From Rhodocyclaceae bacterium (GTDB lineage: Bacteria; Pseudomonadota; Gammaproteobacteria; Burkholderiales; Rhodocyclaceae), in the NCBI GenBank assembly GCA_022072095.1, contig JAJVIJ010000006.1:9960-56028 (forward strand): 46,069 nucleotides of DNA, read 5' to 3'. Numbering within the stretch: position 1 is the first letter of the stretch; each line of letters opens with the position of its first letter. Below, one piece after another: positions 37,114 through 46,069 of the stretch. Under the pieces are notes generated by a model. The model did no database searches and was not told the origin of the DNA. It saw nothing but the letters and a program-made list of their open reading frames with translations. The position numbers and the translations under genes are program-made.

Positions 37114-38075
37114 TGTCCATACTATTCCTGGTCGAACACGATAACGAATCGCTCAAATCGGTTACCTTGCGGGTCGCCTCGGCCGCAGCCAAGGTCGCCG
37201 CGGTCGCCGGCGGTGAAGTGCACGCCTTGGTAGCTGGCAGCAACTGCGCTGGAGCCGCCGCCGCGGCCGCCAAGATCGCTGGCGTCAGCAAGGTGCTCAA
37301 GGCCGACGCCCCCGCGCTCGCAGGCAATCTCGCCGAAAATGTCGCACCGCTCATCGCGAAGCTGGCTGCGAACTACACGCACGTCGTGGCCGCGTCGACC
37401 ACCGTCGGCAAGAACATCCTGCCGCGTGCCGCGGCACTCAGCGATTCGCAGCCGATCTCCGAGGTCATGGGCATCGAGGCCGCCGATATTTTCGTGCGCC
37501 CGATCTATGCCGGCAACGCGCTCGCGCGGGTGCAGTCGTCGGATGCCAAGAAGTTCATGACGATCCGCGGTACCGCCTTCGAGGCCGCAGCCGCCGACGG
37601 GGGCTCGGCGACCATCGAGGACGTCGCCCCGGCTGGGGACGCCGGCCTGTCGAAATATATCGGTTCCGAGCTCACCAAATCGGCGCGGCCGGAACTGACC
37701 GCTGCACGCGTGATCATCTCGGGTGGCCGGGGCATGCAGAGCGGTGACAATTTCGTCATGCTGGAACGCGTCGCCGACAAGCTCAACGCAGCAGTCGGTG
37801 CCAGCCGCGCGGCGGTCGATGCGGGCTTCGTGCCGAACGACTACCAGGTCGGTCAGACCGGCAAGGTGGTCGCACCGGAGCTGTATATCGCGGTCGGCAT
37901 TTCCGGCGCGATCCAGCATCTGGCCGGCATGAAGGATTCCAAGGTGATCGTCGCCATCAACAAGGACGAAGAAGCGCCGATCTTCCAGGTGGCCGACTAC
38001 GGGCTCGTCGCCGACCTGTTCAAGGCGGTTCCTGAACTGGAAGTCGAGCTGGACAAGGCCTTGCAGCAGAAATGA
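37113..38075 (+). CDS. etfA: Electron transfer flavoprotein alpha subunit
   Basis: A 320-residue EtfA. The N-terminal part has [14 protein letters not shown]; the FAD-binding C-terminal domain is complete: [47 protein letters not shown] and [20 protein letters not shown]. It forms the ETF heterodimer with EtfB in the cytoplasm. The start overlaps the etfB stop (TGATG). A strong terminator follows. Confidence 0.97.
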   Translation: MSILFLVEHDNESLKSVTLRVASAAAKVAAVAGGEVHALVAGSNCAGAAAAAAKIAGVSKVLKADAPALAGNLAENVAPLIAKLAANYTHVVAASTTVGKNILPRAAALSDSQPISEVMGIEAADIFVRPIYAGNALARVQSSDAKKFMTIRGTAFEAAAADGGSATIEDVAPAGDAGLSKYIGSELTKSARPELTAARVIISGGRGMQSGDNFVMLERVADKLNAAVGASRAAVDAGFVPNDYQVGQTGKVVAPELYIAVGISGAIQHLAGMKDSKVIVAINKDEEAPIFQVADYGLVADLFKAVPELEVELDKALQQK

Positions 38076-38098
38076 ACAAACCGGTTGTTTCGGTTTGA

Positions 38099-38140
38099 AG
38101 GGGCCACATGGATCTTTTCATGTGGCCCCTGTTCTTTTCT
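38099..38140 (+). terminator. Strong rho-independent terminator after etfBA
   Basis: aggggccacatg (38099-38110) and its perfect complement catgtggcccct (38119-38130) with an 8-base loop, followed by gttctttt. The stem may also end the convergent DUF2889 transcript, whose stop is at 38146. Confidence 0.95.
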
Positions 38141-38145
38141 CGGCG

Positions 38146-38730
38146 TTACGAATTTCCCGCGATCCTGGCTTCGAGATCCTGGTAGATCTGGCCCTCGGGC
38201 CGGAAGATATGGCAGGTGTTGGCGATGCTCTTCAGCTCGCCCTGCGTCATCGGCCGATCTCCGATCATGGTCATGACGCCCTGGATGACCGCAGGAGCCA
38301 TCTGCTGTATCAGCGTGGTGACGTGCGCACAGCCGCGGAACGATCCGATGCGCTCGAGGGCAGCGCGATTGAAACCGCGCGCGACGGAAAGCCCGACCAG
38401 CGCCTGGTAAGCGCCCTCGATCTGCACGCAGGGCTCGCCCGGGGTGTTTTGCATCTCCACTCGTATCGAGCGGATGATCAGGGTGCTGTCCACATCCATG
38501 GTCACGCGCATGGTATGCATGTTCCCGCCCGCCGGAACATGCTTCCCGGCATAGGTAGAGCCCGGCAGACTCAGGTCATCGAGCAGCAGCCCGACGACGC
38601 GCATGCTGCCATCCGGACCGCCGAAACATTCCGTCACGATACTGCGGCGGTGCAGGTGTTGCCAGGGACCATCCGGTCCAGGATCGGCCGGGGTGGGAAA
38701 TTGCGGGTAGGCAGCTCTGGGGGAAGACAT
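38146..38730 (-). CDS. DUF2889 domain protein
   Basis: A 194-residue protein of the DUF2889 family: RRSIVTECFGGPDGSMRVVGLLLD, VHDVDS-like core VTMDVDSTLIIRSIRVEM, PGEPCVQIEGAYQALVGLS, and GFNRAALERIGSFRGCAHVTTL. The function is unknown; members are often near degradation genes for aromatic or related compounds. ATG 38730 was chosen because aggag precedes it at a good distance; the frame extends 22 codons further. Confidence 0.85.
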   Translation of the reverse strand: MSSPRAAYPQFPTPADPGPDGPWQHLHRRSIVTECFGGPDGSMRVVGLLLDDLSLPGSTYAGKHVPAGGNMHTMRVTMDVDSTLIIRSIRVEMQNTPGEPCVQIEGAYQALVGLSVARGFNRAALERIGSFRGCAHVTTLIQQMAPAVIQGVMTMIGDRPMTQGELKSIANTCHIFRPEGQIYQDLEARIAGNS

Positions 38731-38925
38731 TTCTGGAACTCCTGTTTCGATTCTATTCAACAGCGCCATGGCATGACCGATCGTGACCGTGCCCACCGGA
38801 ATCTAGGGGAGGGGCCACGGAGCGTCAAGCTTCGGGCACGGTGCGCGCCTCGATTGTCCGTACAATCCCCGTACAATCATGTTCATCCGCGCCCAGACGC
38901 GGCAACCACGAGGAGAGAGGCTGGC

Positions 38926-39909
38926 ATGAATTTCGGACTGTTCGCACGGACGTTTTGGGGGGCCGCTGTCGCGACCCTGCTATGGGCAGGCATCGCTCAC
39001 GCACAGACTTGGCCGAGCAAGCCCGTCAAGCTGATTGCGCCGTTCGCGGCGGGCGGTTCGACGGACCTACTCGCCCGTGCCGTCGCGCTGAAGCTGTCGG
39101 AAGCCTTGGGACAGCCGGTGCTGGTCGAAAATCGCACCGGCGCCGGCGGTAGCCTGGGCGCGGAGATTGCGGCGAAATCCCCAGCCGACGGCTACACGCT
39201 GATGCTGGGCACCAGCGGCACGCTGGCGATCAATCCCAGCCTTTACGCCAAACCCCTCTACGATCCGGCGCGAGACTTCGTCCCCGCGGCGCTGATTGGT
39301 ACGACGGCCTTTTTCCTGCTGGTGCACCCCGGCGTGCCTGCCAACAACCTGCGCGATTTCATCTCCATGGCGAAAGCGAAACCGGGGCAGGTCAATTACG
39401 GCTCGGCAGGCAATGGTTCGACCGGGCATCTGGTCGCGGAGTATTTCCGGCGCAGCGCGGGGGTCGAGATCGCCCACGTCCCTTACAAAGGCCAGGCACC
39501 GGCCATGAATGACCTCATCGGAGGACAGATCCAGGCCCTGTTCGAACCCGTTGGAACCGCGCTGACGTACATCAAGTCGGGCAAGGTGCGTGCGCTGGCG
39601 ATCACCGGAAGCGCGCGTTCGGCCCTTGCGCCGGACGTGCCGACGGTGGCGGAGTCCGGAATCCCGAATTACGATGCGACGGCCTGGTTCGTGATCGCCG
39701 CGCCCATGGGCACGCCGAAAGAGGTCATCGACCGCTTGAATTCGGAAATGAGCCGAATCATGCGCTCAGCGGACATGCAGGCGCGTCTGGCGACACTGCA
39801 GATCGACCCCGCACCGCCGATGTCCCCGGATCAGATCAGCGCGTTCATGCGCGCCGAAATCGTCAAATGGGGAAAGATCGTGCGCGATTCGGGCGCGCGC
39901 GTCGACTGA
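38926..39909 (+). CDS. Bug-family (TctC) periplasmic solute receptor
   Basis: A 327-residue tripartite tricarboxylate transporter receptor. An N-terminal signal peptide (LFARTFWGAAVATLLWAG, cut near AHA-QTW) is followed by WPSKPVKLIAPFAAGGSTD, LVENRTGAGG and PADGYTLMLGTSG. Such receptors are very abundant in Burkholderiales and bind carboxylates or small organics in the periplasm; no TctA/TctB membrane genes are adjacent, so this is an orphan receptor. The ATG has aggaga upstream; the long frame on the left is not coding. Confidence 0.92.
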   Translation: MNFGLFARTFWGAAVATLLWAGIAHAQTWPSKPVKLIAPFAAGGSTDLLARAVALKLSEALGQPVLVENRTGAGGSLGAEIAAKSPADGYTLMLGTSGTLAINPSLYAKPLYDPARDFVPAALIGTTAFFLLVHPGVPANNLRDFISMAKAKPGQVNYGSAGNGSTGHLVAEYFRRSAGVEIAHVPYKGQAPAMNDLIGGQIQALFEPVGTALTYIKSGKVRALAITGSARSALAPDVPTVAESGIPNYDATAWFVIAAPMGTPKEVIDRLNSEMSRIMRSADMQARLATLQIDPAPPMSPDQISAFMRAEIVKWGKIVRDSGARVD

Positions 39910-39936
39910 GCGGTCCTCGCATTCTGGCGGACCCGA

Positions 39937-40842
39937 TCAATCGGGTGGCGATCTGCCTGATGCGGGTTCGTCAGGCTGCCGCCAGCGCCGCAGCAGCTTG
40001 ATGACGGCAACGGAGTCTTCCTCGCCGAGACCGCTGCCCGACATCGCGTTGAACAGTTGCGCAGCCACCGCGGCGCTGGGCAGAAACAGGCCGTTGCGAT
40101 GCGCTTCCTCCATGACGATGCGCAGATCCTTCTGGTGCATCCAGGCCTTGAAACCGGGACGGAACTCCTCGGCCAGCATGCGTGCCCCGTGGTTTTCGAG
40201 GATACGCGAATAGGCGGAACCGCCGAGCAGGGCCGTGCGCACACGCTCCGGATCCACACCATTGGCACGCGCCAGTTCGATGGCCTCGGCCACGGCCACG
40301 ACCCCGACGCCGGTGAGGATTTGATTGCACGCCTTGGCGACCTGACCGGCGCCGCTTCCACCGACATGGGTAATCGTCGTTCCCAGACAGGCGAGGACCG
40401 GCCTCACGCGCTCGAAGGCCGCATCAGAGCCACCGACCATGATCGTCAGCGAGGCGTTGATGGCACCGGTCTCGCCACCCGAGACCGGTGCATCGAGCAT
40501 CGTGACCCCGCGTCCCGCGAGGCGCGCGGCGATGTCGCGCGCCGCGGTCGGCGCGATCGTGCTTAGATCGACAAGAATGAGGCCTGGGTGTGCCCCGTCT
40601 GCGACGCCGCCGTCTCCGAGGGCGACAGCTTCGACATCCTGGGCATCGGCGACGACCGTGAGCACGATCTCGGCGTGTGCCGCCACTTCCGCGGCGCTGG
40701 CCTGTACGACGGCACCCGCATCCACCAAGGGCGCCAACGCGCTTGCGCGGCGCGCCCAGACATGCACTCGATGGCCGGCACGCAGCAGATTGCATGCCAT
40801 CGGCCGGCCCATGAGCCCCAACCCGATTACGCCGATCTCCAC
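39937..40842 (-). CDS. NAD(P)-dependent beta-hydroxyacid dehydrogenase (3-hydroxyisobutyrate dehydrogenase-like)
   Basis: A 301-residue protein. The Rossmann motif GVIGLGLMGRPMACNL opens the sequence, then LVDLSTIAPT, LDAPVSGGETGA with the substrate-binding serine, and GSGAGQVAKACNQ with the catalytic lysine. This is the HIBADH / tartronate semialdehyde reductase family. The GTG at 40842 has a strong ribosome site (ggaggggg); another GTG lies 12 bases upstream. It follows the aldolase gene in the same direction. The substrate is unknown. Confidence 0.88.
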   Translation of the reverse strand: MEIGVIGLGLMGRPMACNLLRAGHRVHVWARRASALAPLVDAGAVVQASAAEVAAHAEIVLTVVADAQDVEAVALGDGGVADGAHPGLILVDLSTIAPTAARDIAARLAGRGVTMLDAPVSGGETGAINASLTIMVGGSDAAFERVRPVLACLGTTITHVGGSGAGQVAKACNQILTGVGVVAVAEAIELARANGVDPERVRTALLGGSAYSRILENHGARMLAEEFRPGFKAWMHQKDLRIVMEEAHRNGLFLPSAAVAAQLFNAMSGSGLGEEDSVAVIKLLRRWRQPDEPASGRSPPD

Positions 40843-40920
40843 GCCCCCTCCCACTGCTCCGATATGAGTAGGGATGTTAGCGCGATACCGGGCCGCCGAC
40901 GGGCCGGCTTCGTATTCGGC

Positions 40921-41715
40921 TCAGTGCATGTAGTCTTCGCCTTCGCGCTCCAGCTTGCGCATCAGCGCCTTCCACTCCTTTTCGCCCTCGGGAGAGAGCC
41001 CACCTTTGGAGTAGAGCTGCTGTCCGATCTTGATGCTCTTGTCGATGACCGACTGCGGCAACGGATACAGCTCCTGGCCGCCCGACTGGGCCGCAATCTG
41101 CATGCGACACGCACGCTCGATCCGGTACATCAGCACGAACGCCTCGGCCACCGAGCGCCCTGCCGTCAGCGTGCCATGGTTGCGCAGGATCATGATGCGT
41201 TTGTCGCCCAAATCTGCGACCAGGCGCTTTTGCTCGTCGAAATCCAGCGCCGGTCCCTCGTAGTCATGGTAGGTCACCTGGTCATAGATGACCAATGCAT
41301 GCTGCGTGACCGGCAGCAGCCCGCATTTCTGCGTCGCCACGGCATTGCCATCGCGCGTGTGCAGGTGCATCACACAATCGACATCCGGGCGCGCGACATG
41401 GATGCAACTGTGAATGACGAAGCCCGCGGGATTGATCATGTAGTCGGTATCGCTGAGGATGTTGCCATCCTGATCCACCTTGACCAGGCTGGATGCCGTG
41501 ATCTCCTCGAACAGCATGCCGTAGGGGTTGATCAGGAAATGATCCTCGGTATTCGGGATGCGCGCAGACAGGTGCGTCCCCAGCATGTCGGTCCAGCCGA
41601 AGTGTGCGACCAGGCGGTAGGCGGCCGCGAGGTCGCAACGCATTTTCCATTCTGCATCGGAAATACCACTGGGTACTTTCGAGCCTCTTACGGATTGCAG
41701 CGGGGTGGCGCTCAT
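40921..41715 (-). CDS. Class II aldolase/adducin family protein
   Basis: A 264-residue class II aldolase-like enzyme: GWTDMLGTHLSARIPN, LINPYGMLFEEITASSLVKV, zinc ligands HLHTRDGNAV and LRNHGTLTAGRSVAEAF. The full-length adducin-type head is present; such enzymes act on small hydroxy or sugar-phosphate compounds. Start ATG 41715 with aaggagc. It shares direction with the dehydrogenase and dioxygenase genes, so the four genes between 39937 and 42647 and beyond may serve one catabolic route. Confidence 0.9.
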   Translation of the reverse strand: MSATPLQSVRGSKVPSGISDAEWKMRCDLAAAYRLVAHFGWTDMLGTHLSARIPNTEDHFLINPYGMLFEEITASSLVKVDQDGNILSDTDYMINPAGFVIHSCIHVARPDVDCVMHLHTRDGNAVATQKCGLLPVTQHALVIYDQVTYHDYEGPALDFDEQKRLVADLGDKRIMILRNHGTLTAGRSVAEAFVLMYRIERACRMQIAAQSGGQELYPLPQSVIDKSIKIGQQLYSKGGLSPEGEKEWKALMRKLEREGEDYMH

Positions 41716-41762
41716 CGGTAGCTCCTTTTACAGTCGTTGTCTCAATTAATTGGGAGGTCTTG

Positions 41763-42647
41763 TTATGCTGCCGCTTTTATTGCGGGCTCTTCTCGATAGA
41801 ATCGTCCGCTCGGTGTTCCCAGGATCGTGATGCGGTGCATCAGCCGCGGCTCGCCGGGCGTGTAGTCCGCCGGTGCCATGTGCATGGCACAGCGGTTGTC
41901 CCACATCAGCAAGTCGCCGACTTTCCATTGGTGCCGGTAGGTAAACTCCGGGCGGATCGAGTGCCGCCACAGATATTCGAGCAAACCCCGGCTCTCGGCC
42001 TCGGTCATGCCGACGAAGCGAAATGTCAGCGCTTCACTGACGTAGAGGGCTTTCCGGCCGGTTTCCGGATGAACCCGAACGACCGGCTGGGCGACCGGCG
42101 GATTGATCCGGTACATCTCCGCGATCTGCTCCTGATTGCGCGTGCGAAATGGCGCATAGGTCGTGATGTCATGAATCGCTTCGAGCGGGTCGAGGATGCG
42201 CTTCAGCGTGTCGGACAGCGTGTCGTAGGCCATGTACATGTTCGTGAACAGCGTGTCACCACCCACGGACGGGATTTCCCGACAATACAGCGCGCTGGCC
42301 ATGGTCGGATGCGTCGTGAACGAGTGGTCCGAGTGCCATAGCCGGCCAGTGTCCTTTGTCTCCGAGGGCTTGCCGCCGACATTCTTGTTGGTGATGAGAA
42401 AAATTTCCGGATGGTCCTGAAGCCGATAGAAGGGCAGGCTCTTGTGGTCGTCCAGGGTTCCGAAATGACGGCCAAAATCCACCTGCTGCGCCGGCGTAAT
42501 GTGCTGGCCACGAATCACGATGACCTGGTTTTCCAGCCAAATTTTTCTGATTTCCGCCGCGGTCGCCGCATCGAGCGGATTTCTCAAATCCAGCCCGGTT
42601 ATCTCGGCACCCAACCCATAAGACAATCTTCTGACCCCTAGCGCCAT
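41763..42647 (-). CDS. TauD/TfdA-family 2-oxoglutarate-dependent dioxygenase 1
   Basis: A 294-residue Fe(II)/2-oxoglutarate dioxygenase. The iron ligands are in LWHSDHSFTT (HxD, near 109-111) and PRLMHRITILG (distal His), with the 2-oxoglutarate arginine nearby (HRITIL). It starts MALGVRRLSYGLGAEITGLDL. The family oxidises taurine, 2,4-D or related organics; the substrate here is unknown. It is a paralogue of the enzyme at 43816, similar over its whole length. Confidence 0.93.
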   Translation of the reverse strand: MALGVRRLSYGLGAEITGLDLRNPLDAATAAEIRKIWLENQVIVIRGQHITPAQQVDFGRHFGTLDDHKSLPFYRLQDHPEIFLITNKNVGGKPSETKDTGRLWHSDHSFTTHPTMASALYCREIPSVGGDTLFTNMYMAYDTLSDTLKRILDPLEAIHDITTYAPFRTRNQEQIAEMYRINPPVAQPVVRVHPETGRKALYVSEALTFRFVGMTEAESRGLLEYLWRHSIRPEFTYRHQWKVGDLLMWDNRCAMHMAPADYTPGEPRLMHRITILGTPSGRFYREEPAIKAAA

Positions 42648-42751
42648 GTTCCTCTCCTCTCGTCATCTCATCAAAACGGTTATCGTCTCAGCGCTTCACC
42701 CCGAGCACTGCGCTGGACGGCACCACAAGACCCCGCAACACAGACCGCACG

Positions 42752-43714
42752 CTAGTTGATCTTTGGAATATTCGCGTTCTTGATGATGCGTGACCATTTG
42801 GCCGGCTCCGACTTCGCCGCCTCGGCAAGCCTCTCCGGCGTGCTGGTCACGGCTTCCATTCCAAGCTGAGCAAACCTTTCCCTGACCGCAGGCATGTTGA
42901 CGATCTTCAAGATTTCGCCATGGAGCTTGGCGATGATCTCCTTCGGTGTGCCCGCCGGCGCATAAATGATGGCTTCGACACTGGTATCGAAACCCGGGAA
43001 GCCCGATTCGATGACCGTCGGCACACTGGGCAGAACCGAAGAGCGCTGACTGGCCGCAACGGCCAGCGCCTTGACCTTGCCGGCCCGGATCTGCGCGATC
43101 GACGACGGGACCGGTTCGAACAAGGTGTCGAGCTGCCCGCTAGTCAGATCGACGAATGCCGCACTGGCATCCTTGTACGAAACCGTATTGATGTCGATCC
43201 CGGCGATCTGCTTGAGCCACTCGACCCCCAGTTGTGCGGTCAGCGACTTGTGGGCCATGGTGCGCTTACCCGGCTCGGACTTCGCCATCGCCAACAGATC
43301 TTTCAATGTGCTGGCAGGAAAATTCGCGCCCGCGATCAACACGAAATCGGTGTTGCCGAGCTTGCTGACCGGGACCAGATCCTTGCCCGGATCAAAGCTC
43401 ATCTGGCTGTACAAGCTGGGGCTCGCATAGAGCGTACTGGGCGTCATCAGCAGCAGCGAATAGCCATCCGGGGCAGCCTTGGCGACGACATTGCTGCCGA
43501 TCAGACCATTGGCACCCGGGCGATTCTCGACGATCACCGGTTTGCCGAGACTTTCGGAAAGATTCTGCGCGACGATACGTCCGAGTATGTCCAGCGTGGC
43601 GCCTGCCGCGAACGGCGCGACCAGTCGAATGGTCTTGTTCGGGTAATCCTGGGCTTGGCTTTGAGGGACGATACCCAATGCTGCGAAAAGCACGGCAAAG
43701 ATGCTTCGAAACAT
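42752..43714 (-). CDS. Bug-family (TctC) periplasmic solute receptor 2
   Basis: A 320-residue receptor: signal peptide FRSIFAVLFAALGIVPQSQA then QDYPNKTIRLVAPFAAGATLD, VIVENRPGANGLIG and PDGYSLLLMTPST. It has the Bug fold and no membrane components nearby. ATG 43714 follows ggaggag. It lies between the two TauD paralogues and so probably delivers their substrate or a related compound. Confidence 0.93.
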   Translation of the reverse strand: MFRSIFAVLFAALGIVPQSQAQDYPNKTIRLVAPFAAGATLDILGRIVAQNLSESLGKPVIVENRPGANGLIGSNVVAKAAPDGYSLLLMTPSTLYASPSLYSQMSFDPGKDLVPVSKLGNTDFVLIAGANFPASTLKDLLAMAKSEPGKRTMAHKSLTAQLGVEWLKQIAGIDINTVSYKDASAAFVDLTSGQLDTLFEPVPSSIAQIRAGKVKALAVAASQRSSVLPSVPTVIESGFPGFDTSVEAIIYAPAGTPKEIIAKLHGEILKIVNMPAVRERFAQLGMEAVTSTPERLAEAAKSEPAKWSRIIKNANIPKIN

Positions 43715-43815
43715 GACTCCTCCTGTTGGGCTGGACATTATTATGTTTTCATGAATCGTCTTGGCCACCCCTCTTGTGGACCGGGGGCTGGGCCCGTGCA
43801 GCTGCGTCAGTGCAA

Positions 43816-44703
43816 TCAGCGTGGTGGCGTATCCCCCTCATAGCTACGGCCACACGGAGTGCCGAGCACCGTCAGCCTATGCATGTGGCGTGGCTGATCA
43901 TGGGTGTAATCGGCCAGAGCCTTGTGCATCGTGCAGCGGTTGTCCCACATCAACAAATCGTTCACCTTCCAGGCATGGCGATAGGTGAATTCCGGCCGCA
44001 CCGAATGCTCGAACAGGAACTCGAGCAGAGCCCGACTTTCCTCCGACGTCATGCCGACGAATTGGGTGGTCGTGCCCTCGTTCACGAAGAGAGCTTTCCG
44101 GCCTGTCTCCGGGTGCACACGCACCACCGGCTGAGCAACCGGCGGCGACAGTTTTTTCATTTCGGTCAATTGCCCGGTGTCCCGATCCCGGAAGTACGGG
44201 TTATTCGCATGGTAGTTAGCGACGTCGTGCACGGCCTCCAGCCGATCCAGCACCGTCTTCATGGCATCGGAAAGCGATTCATAGGCCATGTACATATTGG
44301 TCAGCATGGTGTCGCCGCCCACCGACGGAATCTCCCGGCAGTAGAGCATGGTTGCCATGGTCGGCCGGGTCGTGAACGAATGGTCCGAGTGCCACATGCG
44401 GCCGGTATCCTTGGTTTCGGAAGGCCTGCCGCCGATCTTGTGGTTCGTGATCAGGTAGATCTCTGGATACTCGGGGTGGCGATAAAACGGCGCAGCTTGG
44501 TGATCGTCCAGCGGGCCGAAACGCTTGCCGAAAGCGATCTGTTGTTCCGGCGTCAGCACCTGATCCGGAAATACGACAACCAAATGATCCAGCCACGCCT
44601 TGCGGACATCGGCCATGGTGGCGTCGTCCAGAGGACTTCGAAGGTCTACCCCCGTGATCGACGCTCCCAGGCCGTAGGACAGTTTCCGAACCTTGATTGC
44701 CAT
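43816..44703 (-). CDS. TauD/TfdA-family 2-oxoglutarate-dependent dioxygenase 2
   Basis: A 295-residue dioxygenase: MWHSDHSFTTRPTMATM (HxD), NMYMAYESLSDAM, and RHMHRLTVLG with the distal histidine. It aligns along its full length with dioxygenase 1, for example GRKALFVNEG against GRKALYVSEA and VNDLLMWDNRCTMH against VGDLLMWDNRCAMH. ATG 44703 has the ribosome site ggaggaga; an upstream extension in the open frame is not supported. The pair probably acts on related substrates. Confidence 0.93.
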   Translation of the reverse strand: MAIKVRKLSYGLGASITGVDLRSPLDDATMADVRKAWLDHLVVVFPDQVLTPEQQIAFGKRFGPLDDHQAAPFYRHPEYPEIYLITNHKIGGRPSETKDTGRMWHSDHSFTTRPTMATMLYCREIPSVGGDTMLTNMYMAYESLSDAMKTVLDRLEAVHDVANYHANNPYFRDRDTGQLTEMKKLSPPVAQPVVRVHPETGRKALFVNEGTTTQFVGMTSEESRALLEFLFEHSVRPEFTYRHAWKVNDLLMWDNRCTMHKALADYTHDQPRHMHRLTVLGTPCGRSYEGDTPPR

Positions 44704-44954
44704 TACCGTGTCTCCTCCATGATGGGGTATCCATGCCGATTGTCTCGGTCTAGGTATGTTCGAAAATGCTGCTCGATGAGCGGCTATGTCCGTACAAAGG
44801 CATGATGCGCCGACATTCAAAGCGCTGTCAAGCAGAGGGCTTGTGGCCGATGGCGGTCTTGCCGGGATCACCTCTCGCGGCAGCCGGTACCACTGCACGC
44901 ATCGACATCGTGCCAAAAGCAAGAGCCGCTACCCGAGGGGGAAATCCAATCTCT

Positions 44955-44978
44955 GATAATGATAATGATTGCTATTAC
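44955..44978. promoter_or_regulatory. Fur box before the iron-binding protein
   Basis: gataatgataatgattgct at 44955-44973 resembles the Fur consensus GATAATGATAATCATTATC closely. It stands 57-80 bases before the ATG at 45035, at a promoter position, so iron starvation probably turns this gene on. The rest of the gap 44704-45034 shows nothing else. Confidence 0.85.
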
Positions 44979-45034
44979 GTAAACAACTTGATAGATTTAC
45001 GGTCACCCTCATAACTTCGCATCGCGGCCCTGTC

Positions 45035-46045
45035 ATGAACTCTCGTACCCTGCTGGTTCTATTGGTCTCCCTGTTGGCTTACCCAGCTGCAGCCCAGGAC
45101 ACGCTGAACCTCTACTCAGCCAGACACTATCAGACCGACGAAGCGCTCTATGACAATTTCACCAAAGCCACGGGTATTCGAATCCAGCGCATCGAAGGCC
45201 GCGAAGACGAACTGATCGAGCGCATCAAGAATGAAGGCGCGAGCAGCCCGGCCGACGTGTTCATCACCGTGGATGCGGCCAGGCTGGCGCAGGCCGACGC
45301 ACTGGGCCTGTTCGCCCCTATCCGCTCCAAGCTGATCGAAGCGCGTGTTCCGGCGCATCTGCGCAGCACGAACTGGGTGGCGTTCTCGACGCGCGCGCGC
45401 GTGATCATTTACAACGAGGTGACCGTCACCCCAGACCAGGTCCGAACCTATGAGTCGCTGGCCGAGCCGGGGATGAAAGGGAAGGTGTGCTCACGTTCCG
45501 GCTCGCACCCGTACAACCTGTCTCTGGGCGCGGCGTTGATCGCGCATTGGGGCGAGGCGAAAACCGAGGACTGGGCGCGGCGACTGGTCGCCAATTTCGC
45601 GCGGCCACCAAAGGGCGGCGACACGGACCAGATCAAGGCCGTCGCGGCCGGTGAATGTCAGGTCGCCATCTCCAACACCTACTACCTGGTCCGACTGATG
45701 CGTTCAAACAAGCCGGAAGACCGCCAGACCATGGAAAAGGTCGGCGTGGTCTGGCCCAATCAGGCGAGTTTCGGCACGCATATCAATGTCTCCGGCGGCG
45801 GCATCCTGAAGACCGCTCCACACAAGGACGCCGCCGTCCGTTTCCTCGAATACCTGAGCAGCGATGAAGCGCAGGTCCATTTCGCCAACGGCAACAACGA
45901 GTGGCCTGTCGTCAGGACCGCGATCATCAAGAACCCGGAACTGGCGTCGCTGGGTCAGTTCAAGGCCGACACACTGAACATCGGCCAGCTCGCCCAGCAC
46001 GTCGCGACCGCACAGAAAGTGTTCGACCGCGCCGGCTTCCGCTGA
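45035..46045 (+). CDS. Fe(III) ABC transporter periplasmic substrate-binding protein
   Basis: A 336-residue FutA/FbpA-type iron-binding protein: signal peptide TLLVLLVSLLAYPAAA cut before QDTLNLYSARHYQTD. Iron-binding tyrosines are likely in YSARHYQTDEALY and SNTYYLVRLM; ADVFITVDAARLAQADALGL and GTHINVSGGGILKTAPH are family segments. It captures ferric iron in the periplasm. The permease and ATPase genes should lie just right of the window. A Fur box lies upstream. Iron uptake would support nitrogenase, but that link is only inferred. Confidence 0.93.
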   Translation: MNSRTLLVLLVSLLAYPAAAQDTLNLYSARHYQTDEALYDNFTKATGIRIQRIEGREDELIERIKNEGASSPADVFITVDAARLAQADALGLFAPIRSKLIEARVPAHLRSTNWVAFSTRARVIIYNEVTVTPDQVRTYESLAEPGMKGKVCSRSGSHPYNLSLGAALIAHWGEAKTEDWARRLVANFARPPKGGDTDQIKAVAAGECQVAISNTYYLVRLMRSNKPEDRQTMEKVGVVWPNQASFGTHINVSGGGILKTAPHKDAAVRFLEYLSSDEAQVHFANGNNEWPVVRTAIIKNPELASLGQFKADTLNIGQLAQHVATAQKVFDRAGFR

Positions 46046-46069
46046 GCTCGTGATGAAGTGTCAGCCGGT

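Noticed and set aside
36364-38075. etfBA as nitrogen-fixation fixAB
   Set aside because: No fixC or fixX follows, no NifA site is seen, a sigma-70 promoter lies upstream, and the sequences look like housekeeping EtfBA.

Overview
The window looks like a chromosomal segment of a high-GC, nitrogen-fixing proteobacterium. Two Bug-type (TctC) solute receptors, a RapZ/UbiX/MutY/EtfBA housekeeping block and a NifB-FdxN-LRV-NifZ style nif cluster fit a betaproteobacterium (Burkholderiales or Rhodocyclales) best. This placement is inference from gene content; there is no rRNA or marker that settles it.

Region 1 (1-15.8 kb) is an accessory island. It holds a type I restriction gene (hsdR1) coupled to the tail of an upstream winged-helix gene, then an FmdB zinc ribbon and a Shethna-type [2Fe-2S] ferredoxin. 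Next come a DUF4143 ATPase, hsdM, hsdS, an unknown (possibly Abi-like) gene, an AlbA/GHKL ATP-binding protein and a second, different hsdR. The island ends with a HicBA toxin-antitoxin pair lying between two copies of a nifK 3' end plus terminator. The ferredoxin pair carries its own NifA-type site and a sigma-54-like promoter, so nif functions are stranded inside the defence genes.

Region 2 (15.8-30.4 kb) is the nif cluster. nifHDK runs leftward from a consensus sigma-54 promoter with two NifA sites. Divergent from it are a receiver-like protein without its phospho-acceptor and a group II truncated haemoglobin. Facing these is a long leftward run that starts at its own NifA/sigma-54-type promoter: nifB, fdxN, an IscA-like carrier, a TPR protein, LRV, two NifZ proteins, a conserved unknown, nifS, nifT, a small unknown, a DegT-family protein without the catalytic lysine, a [2Fe-2S] ferredoxin, a 71-residue unknown and a SIR2-fold protein without recognisable catalytic residues. 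Together these make the nitrogenase structural proteins, FeMo-co precursor and Fe-S supply, electron donors and oxygen handling. nifENX, nifUV, nifA, nifQ and draTG are not in the window.

Region 3 (30.4-38.1 kb) is housekeeping: methylthioinosine phosphorylase, DUF1289, an MBL hydrolase, rapZ, a NusG-II domain protein, a Gx transporter protein, ubiX, mutY (convergent) and etfBA, closed by a very strong terminator.

Region 4 (38.1-46.1 kb) is a catabolic/uptake region: a DUF2889 protein, two Bug receptors, a 3-hydroxyisobutyrate-dehydrogenase-like enzyme, a class II aldolase, two closely related TauD/TfdA dioxygenases and a periplasmic iron-binding protein behind a Fur box.
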